Source of the DNA: Prorocentrum cordatum | Taxonomy: Eukaryota > Sar > Dinophyceae > Prorocentrales > Prorocentraceae | NCBI GenBank assembly: GCA_963575745.1 | Contig: CAUYUJ010021053.1 | Span: 74,194 to 138,193 of the forward strand | DNA: 64,000 bases | Reading direction: 5' to 3' | Shown: positions 31,501-40,694 of the stretch, in pieces | Layout: each line of letters begins with the position of its first letter | Position numbering within the stretch: the stretch's first letter is position 1 | Translations under genes and position numbers: made by a program | The notes under the pieces: model-generated | What the model was told of the DNA's origin: nothing | The model's database searches: none | The model's input: the letters and a program-made list of their open reading frames with translations, nothing else

Positions 31501-31928
31501 AACTGTTTAAAACAAACACATGGCTTTTTCCATTAGAATTTGCACGAGCGCGCGCAGGCTTTTTGTGAGACGTCACGTTGCAACGCCATTTTCTTGTATC
31601 TGGGTAGAATTCAACAAATGAAACCCTTTATGTTCTATACATGTAAAACTATACATGCTTTGATATGTAAAATGAAGAAATACGATTGTTTAATTATCGT
31701 TTGCAGATTCACATATGTTTGTTTCGTTGCTGATGTTTTCGTTGGGTCGGAATAACGAAGTTATTGCTTGGCACAAATCCGCCCGCGCTGTGAACGACCC
31801 CGCGGCTGGCCGCGGGGGCGCCCTCGCTCGGCTGGTCGGCCGCGCGCTGGTCGACCCTCTTCCGCCTCCCGCTCGCGTCGTGTGGTGCAGTGCCGTGCCG
31901 TGCTTCCTCACCTGGCACTGGGGCGGGA

Positions 31929-31936
31929 TATAAATA
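31929..31936 (+). promoter_or_regulatory. TATA-like box in A1
   Basis: TATAAATA follows GGGGCGGGA and lies about 270 bases before the likely ORF1 start. It is preserved in A2 at 38,293-38,300. It could drive the element transcript, but host dinoflagellate promoters often lack a TATA box, so this is only a candidate. Confidence 0.4.
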
Positions 31937-31982
31937 CCGTGCCGTGTGTCGGGTTTCGGCCCTCCGCCCTCTGGGGGCTTCG

Positions 31983-32047
31983 CTCGGCCCATAGTGGCTT
32001 CCTTGCGGCCCATAGTGGCTTCGTTGCGGCCCATAGCGGCCTGCTGC
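31983..32047 (+). repeat. Three 21-base units inside A1
   Basis: TTGCGGCCCATAGTGGCTTC-type units are repeated three times with small changes, and are preserved at the matching place in A2 (about 38,346-38,410). They could be recombinase- or transcription-related binding sites, but that is a guess. Confidence 0.8.
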
Positions 32048-32201
32048 GTTCACGTGCCCAATGGGGCCCTCTCTTCTGGTCCATAGTGACCACGAGCTGT
32101 CGTTGGCACGCTCTCATTCGTCACCATGGCGCGCTGGCATGCAAGCGAGCGGGCTTCAGCTGGCGTGGTTCTCGCTCGTGCCCCGTGGCGCTGTGATTGC
32201 G

Positions 32202-33559
32202 ATGGCGATGCTTGCCTTCTTGCAGTCTGACCCTGTTGTGGGCGCGAAGTGGACTGATATCCAGTTCAAGGGCGCCATTGATTGCCTGGCAGCCAATGGG
32301 CTGACGATGCCAGAAGAATTGGCCAATCTTCAATTCGGCGATTTGAAGGATGCCGATGGCGCGACGGCGCTGACGAAGGGCGTCCTGCGGCGCGCTCTGG
32401 ATCGCGCGACGGTGGCTGCAGCCAAGGCGAGTGCGCCGGGTGCCGCGGGGCCCGCGCCGGCTTCGGCGGGTCGTTTCGGTTCGGTTGCTGCAGAATCCTG
32501 GGCTCCCGCCGAAGGGAGAGCATGTCGACATCGGCGCTGGCCTGGCCCAGATCAGCTTGAGGGACCTTCCGGAGTCCCTGTGGCCGAGGCTGCCGCGCGG
32601 CTTCGCCCCGGCGCGCTGGCGCGTTTCCATCGTTCGCTCAGGTCAGCGAAGACCGATGCGCTGGCCACCGAGGTGCAGCGCGCGAAATCCAGGGGAATCG
32701 CGCGCCCGTTCATTTATACTGAGCTCGCGAAGTTCCAGCCGCTTTGCGCGCGCGGCGCGGGCGGCTCTCCCGACGATGACGAGCCCGAGTCGAAAGAGGC
32801 GGCCGCGTTGGCCAGAGCGTTCGGACGGGGAACCGCGGCGGAGAGCCAGCCGCTTCTGGCGTGGACGCCATGGCACCAAGCTTACGACGCGTGGAGCGTG
32901 GCGGCCGCGGTCACTGATCAGATTTCGTACACGAGCGCCATGGCTCACAAACACGTTGTTCTCCAGGCGAGTCGACATTGGCGCCCGTCCGCTGGTCGCC
33001 GAAGTGGGCGCGCTTGCCCAGGTTGCACTGGATGCCCCCCTGCAGGGACGGAAGGCCCAGGTTGCCTTGGTCTACGACCGCCTTGTGCGGAGGACGTGGG
33101 CCGAGCGTGCCGCCGCCGGCGCGGCAGGCTTCCAGGCCGCAGCTCCGCGCCATGCTTCGGCGCGTTATTCTCGGGCGCGCGTCGGCGCGCAGGTGAACGT
33201 TGCGGCGCTGTCGCTTGACGTCGGGCTGCTCCGCGCGGCGGAAGCGGAATATGATCGGGCTCTTAAGGCCGCGTCGCCGAATCCCTTGTTCGCGTTGCGC
33301 CACCGCTGTCGCGCAGGTTGCCGCGCCGGCCGGCAAGGGTGCAGGGAAAAGCGCCGCGGCAGCGCGCGGGCAGAGTGCGAGCGCCGCGAGCGCCGCGGGC
33401 GCCGTGGGAGCCGCGGGGGGCGCCGCCGTCACTTCCTGGAAGAACGACCGCGATTCCAGAGCCGACGGGTGGCAGTCCCGATCCTATCGCGGGGATTACA
33501 ACAAGCGCTCCTGGGATTCGCGAACGGTGTATTCTCCTCAGAAGAAGCCGCGCGCCTGA
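32202..33559 (+). pseudogene. ORF1 (gag-like) of the Ngaro-type element, frameshifted
   Basis: The likely structural (gag-position) protein. It starts MAMLAFLQSDPVVGAKWTDI at 32,202, and the next segment is CLAANGLTMPEELANLQFGD. Plausible protein then alternates between frames: KGEHVDIGAGLAQISLRDLP (about 32,505-32,590), TDALATEVQRAKSRGIARPF (32,650-32,720), VDIGARPLVAEVGALAQVAL and AAEAEYDRALKAASPNPLFA (32,970-33,290). A basic alanine-rich tail ends SPQKKPRA at 33,559. At least four frame changes are needed. No zinc knuckle is visible. The shifts may be mutations or assembly errors, since the downstream enzymes are intact. The gag-like role is inferred from position only. Confidence 0.6.
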
Positions 33560-33662
33560 CGCCCGCCGGAGGCACGCGCAGCCCGCGGCGCGCGGCGATG
33601 TGCGGGACGCGCGCCAATGAGGACGTGCATCGCGCGCCACGTTGGCACTTGAATAACAACGA

Positions 33663-36011
33663 ATGGGCGCCAACCTCAGCCACCGTCCCGTGGGACCCGC
33701 AGGCGCGCGCGCGCGCGCTGGCAGGAGGGCGCCGCGTTGTTGCCGCGTCGTCCAGGGCTTGGGTGCCAGTCAACACTCGCGGTCCGTTCGCGACGCGAGG
33801 GCCGCCCGCCCGCTGGGCCAGGAGGCGCGCGAACGCCCCCGGCAGGCTCGAGCGCTCGCGCTCGCAAAGCGCAGGATGCGATGGGGCCCAGTATCGCTGC
33901 CACATGGGATTATCAGGCGCTGCGCGTTGTGGCGCGCGACGCTCGCGGGCTCGCGCGCCCGGCAGAATGCTGCCTCGAGTTGCAATGCACGCGGTTGCGC
34001 GCTGGCCACTGCCGGCTGCTGTCACCTGCCGTCGCCTGCGTCTGCTGAGGAAGCGCCTAAGCTCGCCTTTCTTGAAGAGGTCCTCTCCCGTTCTCACTCC
34101 TTCGAGGACAAAGAGGCCTTTGAAAAGGCCGTGGTGGTGCCCGGCGATGTTTTGGCGGCGATCGATTGGATTGCTGCGCGCTCGGAGCGGCAGGTGTGCC
34201 GTGAGCGGCGAGCGACTCTCGAGCGAATTCGGGCCAGGGACGCCGAGCTACGCGCCTCTGGAGCGACGGCGGCCTGGTTCGCGGGCTGCGATGCCCATGT
34301 GCGCACAATCGCAGGGTCGATCAACGGCCCTCTTCTCGTCGAACTGCTCGACGAAATCGGTTACGAGGACGCGGCCTGCGTGGAAGTCTTTCGGCGCGGC
34401 GCGCCTCTCGTGGGCCCTCTCCCGTGCACGGGGAACGGGCGTCCGGAATCTTTCCCTGTACCGCTCAGCCTGCCGGACTTGGCCGCGGGCGCGGAGCGAG
34501 GCAACGCCGCGCTGCTCGGCACGCTCAAGGAGTCTAGCGACTCCGCCGTGATTCTCACCAAAACTATCGCCGAAGCGGAGCTCGGCCGAATGAGCCATCC
34601 CGCGCCGCTCAGCGCGGTCGAGCTCGACGGTGCGGTTTTGTCGCCGCGGTTCGGCGTCCGGCAGTCGAGAGAGGACGGGTCCGAGAAGCTGCGGCTCGTA
34701 GATGATATGTCGCGCTCTCGTATCAACGCGGCGTCGCAGCCGACGGAGCGTCTCGGCCATGAAGCCATCGACGCTCTGTTTGGCACTTGCAAGGCATTTG
34801 TGACGCGCGTGGGCGAAGCGCCCGGGCTCTGGAAGGCGGACATAGACGCCGCGTTCCGGCGCGTGCCGCTGTTGCCGGAACATCGCGCCCTCGCATGGGT
34901 CGCGTTCCTCGTGGGCACATGCGTCTACGTGGCTCAGCACTTCGCCGCCCCATTCGGAGCGACTTCCTCCGTTCACAGCTGGGAGCGCATCGGCGCGATG
35001 CTGTCAGCGCTGGGCCGCAGGCTCATTTTCGTCCCCGTCCTCAGATATGTGGACGACTTCTTCTGCCCCGAACGTAAGAAAGGGCTGCGCGACGCAATGC
35101 GACAGTTCGCCGAACTGGTAAGAATCATTCTGGGCCCGAGCGCTGTGGCCGACGGTAAGCTGCTGTTCGGCAATCCGCTCGGGGTCCTGGGCTTGTCTGT
35201 GGCGATTGACGAGCGTGGCCTCGTGTGCTGGCCGCTGCCGGAGAAGCGCGCCCGGTGGCGCGCCGAGATCGCTGCTGCTCTTCAAGAGGGCGCGCTCGAG
35301 CGCGGGCGCGCGTCCAAGTTGGCAGGCCGCTTCTGTTGGGCTGCCTCCCACACCTTCGGGCGGTTCGGGCGCGCGCTGCTCCCGCCGTTGTTTGAGCACG
35401 CAAGGGCGCGCCATCCTAGTATCCCGGCGCACCTGCGAGTCTGCCTGCAATGGTGGCACGAAGCGCTCGCCAGAAATTTCACCACGACGCGGGAGTGGCA
35501 GGCGCCAGACACCAGGTCTGTCCAATTGCTCTCCGACGCGCGGGGGAATCCAGCTAGAGTGGCCGCGGTTCTTTTCATTGACGGGCGCATTGTCTTCACC
35601 GATGTCGCCCCGCCTGAGCCTCTGCTTCGGCTCTTCAGGGAAAGGCGCGACAATCAAATCGGCGGTCTGGAGGTGCTCAGCATCGCGCTGGGCCTGGCCA
35701 CCTTTGAGCCGCTCCTGTCGGGCCGATGCGTGAACATCTTTTCGGATAATTCAGGCAGCGAGTGGGCCGTCCGGTCCGGTGCGGCGAAGCAGTTTGACCA
35801 CAATTGCCTGGTCCACTCAATCTGGCGCATGGCGCTGGATGCGAATTGCAATCTGCACGTTCAGCGTGTGGCGTCGGTGGACAACATCGCCGACCTGCCG
35901 TCGCGCGAGTCATATTCCCTGCTGTATCGCTTGGGGGCGGAGTGGATTCCTCCGGTGCTGGACGATGCCTGGTTCGATCCGAGCGCGTGGCTTCCTCATC
36001 GCCGGCCATGA
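33663..36011 (+). CDS. Reverse transcriptase with RNase H (Ngaro/DIRS type)
   Basis: The polymerase copies the element RNA into DNA and its RNase H removes the RNA strand. The open frame has 782 residues. Residues 1-130 are basic and uncertain as protein; the region from about 130 (EEAPKLAFLEEVLSRS) reads well. The RT domain spans about 320-510: LRLVDDMSRSRINAAS (344-359), motif A KADIDAAFRRVPL with D393/D395, FAAPFGATSSVHSW (motif B area, 427-440) and the catalytic RYVDDFF with D464/D465. The RNase H domain (about 620-750) keeps D625, E670, D695 and D744 (NIADLPSR). TGA ends it at 36,009-36,011. The same frame stays open straight into the recombinase, so one stop codon separates them. Confidence 0.93.
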   Translation: MGANLSHRPVGPAGARARAGRRAPRCCRVVQGLGASQHSRSVRDARAARPLGQEARERPRQARALALAKRRMRWGPVSLPHGIIRRCALWRATLAGSRARQNAASSCNARGCALATAGCCHLPSPASAEEAPKLAFLEEVLSRSHSFEDKEAFEKAVVVPGDVLAAIDWIAARSERQVCRERRATLERIRARDAELRASGATAAWFAGCDAHVRTIAGSINGPLLVELLDEIGYEDAACVEVFRRGAPLVGPLPCTGNGRPESFPVPLSLPDLAAGAERGNAALLGTLKESSDSAVILTKTIAEAELGRMSHPAPLSAVELDGAVLSPRFGVRQSREDGSEKLRLVDDMSRSRINAASQPTERLGHEAIDALFGTCKAFVTRVGEAPGLWKADIDAAFRRVPLLPEHRALAWVAFLVGTCVYVAQHFAAPFGATSSVHSWERIGAMLSALGRRLIFVPVLRYVDDFFCPERKKGLRDAMRQFAELVRIILGPSAVADGKLLFGNPLGVLGLSVAIDERGLVCWPLPEKRARWRAEIAAALQEGALERGRASKLAGRFCWAASHTFGRFGRALLPPLFEHARARHPSIPAHLRVCLQWWHEALARNFTTTREWQAPDTRSVQLLSDARGNPARVAAVLFIDGRIVFTDVAPPEPLLRLFRERRDNQIGGLEVLSIALGLATFEPLLSGRCVNIFSDNSGSEWAVRSGAAKQFDHNCLVHSIWRMALDANCNLHVQRVASVDNIADLPSRESYSLLYRLGAEWIPPVLDDAWFDPSAWLPHRRP

Positions 36012-36038
36012 CCGGCTCGGGCGCTGGGCGTGCGTGCA

Positions 36039-37823
36039 ATGGATCTGGCCTTCACTCATCGGTCAGGGTGCGCCCGCCAGGTCGGGCAGGGGTTGGCGTC
36101 CTCCCTCGCGCACGTCGCGGTCGCGCTTCGCCTGTGGGCGCGCGAGGGCATCTCTGGTTTGTCGGCGCACCTGGAGAATGTCATCGGTGTTCGCGCGATG
36201 GCGCTGGCTGGATTGCTCGCTCAGCTTCGCGCGGTTTGCCCTGAGGCACGCCCTCTTCCTGTGTTCGCCGCTGCCGAGCTGCTTGCCGATAACGGCGCCG
36301 ACGCCGTGAGCGATTTGGTTGGCGTCACCCTGGCAGACTTCAGGGGCGCCGCGGCATTATCTTGCGACGCCCGCGAGGTGGTCCGCGCGGCTATCGCGGC
36401 AGCCCAGCGCGGCGGCGCGCCAGCCGCACTGGGCAGGGGCAGCGCGGGCGCTTCTCCTGCGCCCGCCCCGTCGCCCGGGATTGCCCCCAGGTCTGCTTGC
36501 GCGTTCCGCGTTCGTCGCGGGCCCCCCCCTTGTCGGCCGTCGCAGGACCGACATCGCGACGCGGTCGCCCTCGAGCGAATCCGTCTCGTCATCCTCCACG
36601 GTGCGCGCGCGAATTTGCGGCATGTCGCTCGCAGCGCTAAACGCGGGCGCCAGGACAGCGGCAGGGCGCATGCAGCTCCCCCGGAGGACCCCGTGTCCGC
36701 GGTCCGGTGGGCGCTCTCAGTCGCTGGGCGCGAGGGTCGGCGTGACATGCGCGGGCCGCGGGCCGAAGCTGCTCGGGCCAGAGCCCTCATCACCTCCTCG
36801 GCGGCCGGTAAAGCGTGGGCGCGCAGGGCCCGGGTGAGCGCTCTCCTGGGCGCATGCCCGCGCTCATTGCCCGCGCTCAGCAGCGGGTTCGAGTGCTGGG
36901 TTACATTCGCAAGGGGCGTCTTAAAGCGACGGGGGAAGGAACTGCCGCCCACCCTGGAGGGGCTGCTTCTGTGGTCCACGACCTTCAGGTGCGCCGGGAC
37001 CTTCAGCAATTATGTGACTTACGTGAAGAAGGCGTGCCTCGTGGCATGCCGGCGCGCGCCCGCCTCTCATCTTCCGGCAACGCGCGCGTCCGCCCGCGGC
37101 GGCAGTTGGCGCGCAAGGCCCGTGGAAGTCTTCAGGCACCCGGCGGTTCGCGCCGCTAAGAACGCCATCGAGAAGCGTTCGGGCTGGCAGGCGAAGGCGC
37201 GCATGGCCCTTCAGGGCCGCGACGTCGCCCGTCTGGTGTCGCACCTGCGCGTCAGTGACGAGGGTCGCCGTTTCGCCATGTTGTGCCTGGCGGCCTACGC
37301 ATTCCTCCTTCGGCTACCCTCGGAGGCCCTGCCCGCGGTGCGGGTTGAAGATGGCGCGGCCGCGGCTTGCGTGGCCTCCGCGTTCGTCGTCGGCGATCAA
37401 AAGATCGAGCTGCACCTCTCCAGGAGAAAGAACCGCGAGAGCCGCTCGGTGATGGCACGGCAGTGCTGGTGCGACGAGTGCGCGGTCACCTGTCCCGTAC
37501 ACGTTCTTGGGGCCTGGCTAGTTGGCGAGCCAGCTCATCAGCCCATCTGGGCTGCGTGGTCCCCAGGCGCGGCACGTGCTCGGCTGCGCCGCGCGCTGGG
37601 CGAAATGGGGCGCCACGACGCGGAATCATTCGGCACTCACGCGTTCAGGCGCGGGCACGCGCAGGACATCGCTGCCAGGGGCGGACCGGTCACCGACCTT
37701 CTTCGCGCGGGCGGCTGGCATCAGCCCGCGTGGATGAAATACCTTAACGTTTCCCGGCTCGAGCGGCAGTCGGTCGCGGAAGCCCATTTGGCAGAGTCGT
37801 CCAGCGACGATGGCGATGGCTGA
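36039..37823 (+). CDS. Tyrosine recombinase of the Ngaro-type element
   Basis: Acts as the integrase by tyrosine-mediated strand exchange, probably on a circular cDNA. From the ATG at 36,039 it has 594 residues. The N-terminal third is alanine/arginine-rich. A core-binding region (TFSNYVTYVKKACLVAC, about 321-337) precedes the catalytic domain. The full catalytic set is present: R425 (FLLRLPSEAL), K464 (LSRRKNRE), H534 and R537 (HAFRRG), W560/H561 (GGWH) and nucleophile Y568 (KYLN). A Cys-rich patch (CWCDECAVTCPVH) lies between K464 and H534. It is in the same frame as the RT and follows its TGA by 27 bases. The order RT-RNase H-recombinase identifies the DIRS group and excludes LTR or LINE elements. 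Confidence 0.93.
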   Translation: MDLAFTHRSGCARQVGQGLASSLAHVAVALRLWAREGISGLSAHLENVIGVRAMALAGLLAQLRAVCPEARPLPVFAAAELLADNGADAVSDLVGVTLADFRGAAALSCDAREVVRAAIAAAQRGGAPAALGRGSAGASPAPAPSPGIAPRSACAFRVRRGPPPCRPSQDRHRDAVALERIRLVILHGARANLRHVARSAKRGRQDSGRAHAAPPEDPVSAVRWALSVAGREGRRDMRGPRAEAARARALITSSAAGKAWARRARVSALLGACPRSLPALSSGFECWVTFARGVLKRRGKELPPTLEGLLLWSTTFRCAGTFSNYVTYVKKACLVACRRAPASHLPATRASARGGSWRARPVEVFRHPAVRAAKNAIEKRSGWQAKARMALQGRDVARLVSHLRVSDEGRRFAMLCLAAYAFLLRLPSEALPAVRVEDGAAAACVASAFVVGDQKIELHLSRRKNRESRSVMARQCWCDECAVTCPVHVLGAWLVGEPAHQPIWAAWSPGAARARLRRALGEMGRHDAESFGTHAFRRGHAQDIAARGGPVTDLLRAGGWHQPAWMKYLNVSRLERQSVAEAHLAESSSDDGDG

Positions 37824-37938
37824 GCACCCCGCGCAGTCTGGTGGTCGTGTCTGCACGGCACACACGTGGGCGCACCCCCGGCACGCGGGGGCAGTGGGTG
37901 GCAGCGCCGGGCGTGGCCCGCGGGAGCGCCGTTGCAGT

Positions 37939-38107
37939 GGGTGGTGCTCCCCCACGGGCCCGACCGGCGTCTGCCCGCTTGGCCTCGGAGAGGCCGCGCG
38001 CTGCGGGGCAGATGGGTCGGGTCCGCACCCTCCGCTCCTGGGGGAGGCTTCCTCCTCCCCCCCCCCCCAGGGCCGTGCGAGGCGAGTGCAAGCGCCAGGA
38101 TTTGTGG
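37939..38107 (+). repeat. Split direct repeat B1
   Basis: 169 bases, from GGGTGGTGCTCCCCCACGGG to GCGCCAGGATTTGTGG. It is essentially identical to B2 and joins directly to A2 without spacer. It contains a GGCCTCGGAGAGGCC hairpin. Confidence 0.96.
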
Positions 38108-38471
38108 GGTCGGAATAACGAAGTTATTGCTTGGCACAAATCCGCCCGCGCTGTGAACGACCCCGCGGCTGGCCGCGGGGGCGCCCTCGCTCGGCTGGTC
38201 GGCCGCGCGCTGGTCGACCCTCTTCCGCCTCCCGCTCGCGTCGTGTGGTGCAGTGCCGTGCCGTGCTTCCTCCGCCTGGCACTGGGGCGGGATATAAATA
38301 CCGTGCCGTGTGTCGGGTTTCGGCCCTCCGCCCTCTGGGGGCTTCGCTCGGCCCATAGTGGCTTCCTTGCGGCCCATAGTGGCTTCGTTGCGGCCCATAG
38401 CGGCCTGCTGCGTTCACGTGCCCAATGGGGCCCTCTCTTCTGGTCGATAGTGACCACGAGCTGTCGTTGGC
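38108..38471 (+). repeat. Split direct repeat A2
   Basis: 364 bases, nearly identical to A1, including the TATA-like box and the three 21-base units. It is followed by a 31-base spacer rich in CCGCCC and G runs before B2. Confidence 0.96.
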
Positions 38472-38502
38472 CCGCCCTACCCGCCCTGGGGGTGTGGGGG
38501 GG

Positions 38503-38671
38503 GGGTGGTGCTCCCCCACGGGCCCGACCGGCGTCTGCCCGCTTGGCCTCGGAGAGGCCGCGCGCTGCGGGGCAGATGGGTCGGGTCCGCACCCTCCGCT
38601 CCTGGGGGAGGCTTCCTCCTCCCCCCCCCCCCAGGGCCGTGCGAGGCGAGTGCAAGCGCCAGGATTTGTGG
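38503..38671 (+). repeat. Split direct repeat B2
   Basis: 169 bases matching B1. It is the right terminus of the element, ending GGATTTGTGG, after which satellite sequence (CTTTTTATTGCAAGAGGGTTCTTG) resumes within 20 bases. Confidence 0.96.
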
Positions 38672-39710
38672 ATGTTTTATGTTGTGTTTACTTTTTATTG
38701 CAAGAGGGTTCTTGAAGACGCGTGGCATTTTATCAACGAGCGCGCGCGCGTGCCATTATCTGACAGGAGTGCGGGGGGTGAGTCGGCAAGGGGTTGGGCC
38801 GGGATAGTATGATATTATTCCAAATGAGCGGCAGGGCATAACCATATGTACATTGAACAATCCCAGGGGGGCGATAATTCCGATTTGTGTGTAAATCCTA
38901 TCTTCTTGGAACGGAAAAGCCCGGTGGCGCAATGCGTTTTTTGTTCGCAGCGAGCTGTCAACTCCAGTGCTCGCGCAATCATCCCACCCACCCGCCCACA
39001 GTTTGGTGTGCAAAGCCAGTGCGGCGGAGATGCCGATTGGCGGCTGGGCGATTGCTGGCGCATCTCTGGCGCCGCGTTTGCGCGCGCAGGCTCGCGCGGA
39101 GAGCGGCCAGCTAGTCTGGCGCGACCGACGCGGTCGCGGTGGCGCTGACCGCCGGAGATTTCCCAGCGCGTATCGCGGGTCGCGCTGGCGCGCGGGCGTT
39201 CCACTGCGAGTCGGCGACTCGGGCGGACTCGGTAGCATGGCGACGTCGACAGCGACGCGGCGGTGATAGTCGCGATGCTGATTACGGTGATGACGATGAC
39301 GACGGCGAAGCCAACGCGGCGTTGATGCTGATCACGCCGATGACGGTCGTGGCGTCCACGGCTGGCGATGAAGTTTGTGGGGGGATTTCGACGTGCGCGC
39401 GCGGCCGGCGGGCGCGAGTCCCGCAGGGTGTCATGGGCACTTCAGTGCGAGTCGGCAGTGCGAGTCGGTGGCTCGGGCGGGCGCAGTATCATGGTGACGT
39501 CGACAACGGCAGACAAACTGGTGATATCAGCGATGCGGGTGATGACGGTGACGCTGGCGACGGCGAGGCCAACGGGGGCGCCGTTGTTGGTCACCTCGGT
39601 GGCGATGAGGGTGCCCGCGCGTCGGCGACGAATGTCTTGGACGGATTCCGACATGCGCGCGAGGCCGACGGGCGCGAGTGGCCCGCAGTGTTAAATGTAA
39701 AACATATATA
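38672..39710. repeat. Satellite unit resumed right of the retroelement
   Basis: Modules of the 25.7-31.7 kb satellite reappear in order: GCGATAATTCCGATTTG (38,872), CCCACCCACCCGCCC (38,985), the GCGCGCAGG-rich core, GCGACGTCGACAGCGAC (39,240) and a second GTGACGTCGACAACGGCAGA (39,493). The double GACGTCGAC module suggests an internal duplication. Confidence 0.8.
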
Positions 39711-39728
39711 TCTTCATATATGTATATA

Positions 39729-39769
<41 letters not shown>

Positions 39770-39818
39770 TATATATATGTGTGTATATAGATCATACTCT
39801 ATGTACTTGTATATTTAC

Positions 39819-39857
<39 letters not shown>
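39711..39857. repeat. (AT)n microsatellite
   Basis: Two AT-rich blocks of TATATA repeat separated by a short TATAGATCATACTC segment. Confidence 0.96.
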
Positions 39858-39860
<3 letters not shown>

Positions 39861-40345
39861 GTATAAAAAATTGGCATGGGCCGTGCCCCCCCCCAGCAAG
39901 CGCCCACGTGCGTTCGAATGATTTCCACACGCGCGCGCGAGAGGCCCGCTGTCGGCCCTCGGGTCCGCCTCCCCTCCTCCTCTTCTTCCCTGTCCGTGCC
40001 CGTCCTTCGCCCTTGTGTTCCCTCTCCTCTGTGTTATTCCCCTTGCCCTTGTGTTTGTTTGCCTTCGTGCGCGGTGTGCTCCCCTTCTCCCTCCTTGGCT
40101 TCCCCTCCCGTCCCCCCGTCCCTCCGTCTGTCGGCCCGGTCTGTCTCCTTCTGTCGTCCCCCTCTCCTCTCCCCCTCCCGTTCTCGTTCCTCGTCTCCTC
40201 GCTCACCGGCCCGTTCCTGTTCCTTGCCTGGCCTGCTTTCCTTTGTCGGCCCGCCCCGCGGTCCGAGTAAACATTGTGGCGATCCGCACTGCCACGCTGG
40301 CGAAAATCGTGGGGGTGGATATTTCCTTGAAGACTCCCACTAGTG
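39858..40345. other. No gene recognised; CT-rich stretch
   Basis: About 300 bases are strongly pyrimidine-rich on the + strand (CCCTCCTCCTCTTCTTCC and the like), but not a simple repeat. No coding region is supported. Confidence 0.5.
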
Positions 40346-40348
40346 GTA

Positions 40349-40472
40349 AATCGGGCATGTCCCTCTACAGGAGGCATATGCAAACACAGAACCAACATAG
40401 TTTTGGGACGTCTTTTTTGTGATAGTTTTTTCCTTTCTTATAAAATCCGCCTGTAGAAGGACATGTCTGACC
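40349..40472. mobile_element. MITE-like element with TA target duplication (copy 4)
   Basis: The left end is AATCGGGCATGTCCCTCTAC and the right end GTAGAAGGACATGTCTGACC, an imperfect reverse complement. TA lies at 40,347-40,348 and 40,473-40,474. It is the shortest copy (124 bases) of the AGTCGGGC family, and its interior is T-rich. Confidence 0.8.
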
Positions 40473-40694
40473 TAACAATAGTGATTGGAGCGATGTGCGC
40501 GTTCCCTCGGTCGGCTCGCGGCCCAGAAACCCCGAGGATACCGCTGCTGCGCGTCTGCTCCCCGCCCAGTGGGTTTTGTGCGTTTCCTCCCTGTGGCACG
40601 GCGTTTCGGCCTAGTCGGCCACGTCCCGCCGCGCGCATTTTCCATGGCAACCACGGGTGGTTTTGCAGCCCAGTTGTTGGCCGCAACTGTTCTG

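Larger units (their letters stand above)
25656..31744. repeat. Satellite-like array of ~1.1-1.6 kb units
   Basis: Five units start near 25,660, 27,020, 28,620, 29,820 and 30,890. Shared modules, in order, are: CCCACCCACCCGCAACTTG; a GCGGCCGCGC-rich core; GCGACGTCGACAACGGCAGA with GATGATGG; TTTTGGATGGATTTCGACAT; GCGCGCAAGGGCGTTCGAAT; TTGAAAATCCGTGTTGCGAA; ATTTCGGCATGCGCGCGCGA; and CCGATAAGTCCGGGGGGG. GCGCGC runs are frequent. Frames across it are repeat translations. The array breaks off at the retroelement at 31,745 and resumes at 38,672. Confidence 0.85.
31745..32107 (+). repeat. Split direct repeat A1
   Basis: Starts GGTCGGAATAACGAAGTTAT and ends GACCACGAGCTGTCGTTGGC. It matches A2 over its whole length, with about one substitution (GGTCCATAG versus GGTCGATAG) and one small indel (CTCACCTGG versus CTCCGCCTGG). 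It contains a TATA-like box and three copies of a 21-base unit. Confidence 0.96.
31745..38671 (+). mobile_element. Ngaro-type tyrosine-recombinase retrotransposon (DIRS order)
   Basis: A complete-looking 6.9-kb retroelement. The order is A1 (31,745-32,107), ORF1, reverse transcriptase with RNase H, tyrosine recombinase, B1 (37,939-38,107), A2 (38,108-38,471), a 31-base spacer, and B2 (38,503-38,671). These split direct repeats (A1 = A2, B1 = B2) are the hallmark of Ngaro-like elements. LTR elements have one repeat pair and an integrase; DIRS1/PAT elements have inverted or differently split ends. The repeat pairs differ at only a few bases, so insertion is recent. No target duplication is evident, as expected for recombinase-mediated insertion. 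No methyltransferase domain was seen. Confidence 0.87.

Noticed and set aside
32431-34551. 706-codon frame overlapping ORF1 and the reverse transcriptase
   Set aside because: Only short parts look like ORF1 protein; the rest overlaps the clean RT frame and is arginine-rich shadow.
28480-39857. AT-rich dinucleotide blocks as replication origins or matrix attachment sites
   Set aside because: They are plain (AT)n microsatellites within satellite sequence, with no other supporting feature.
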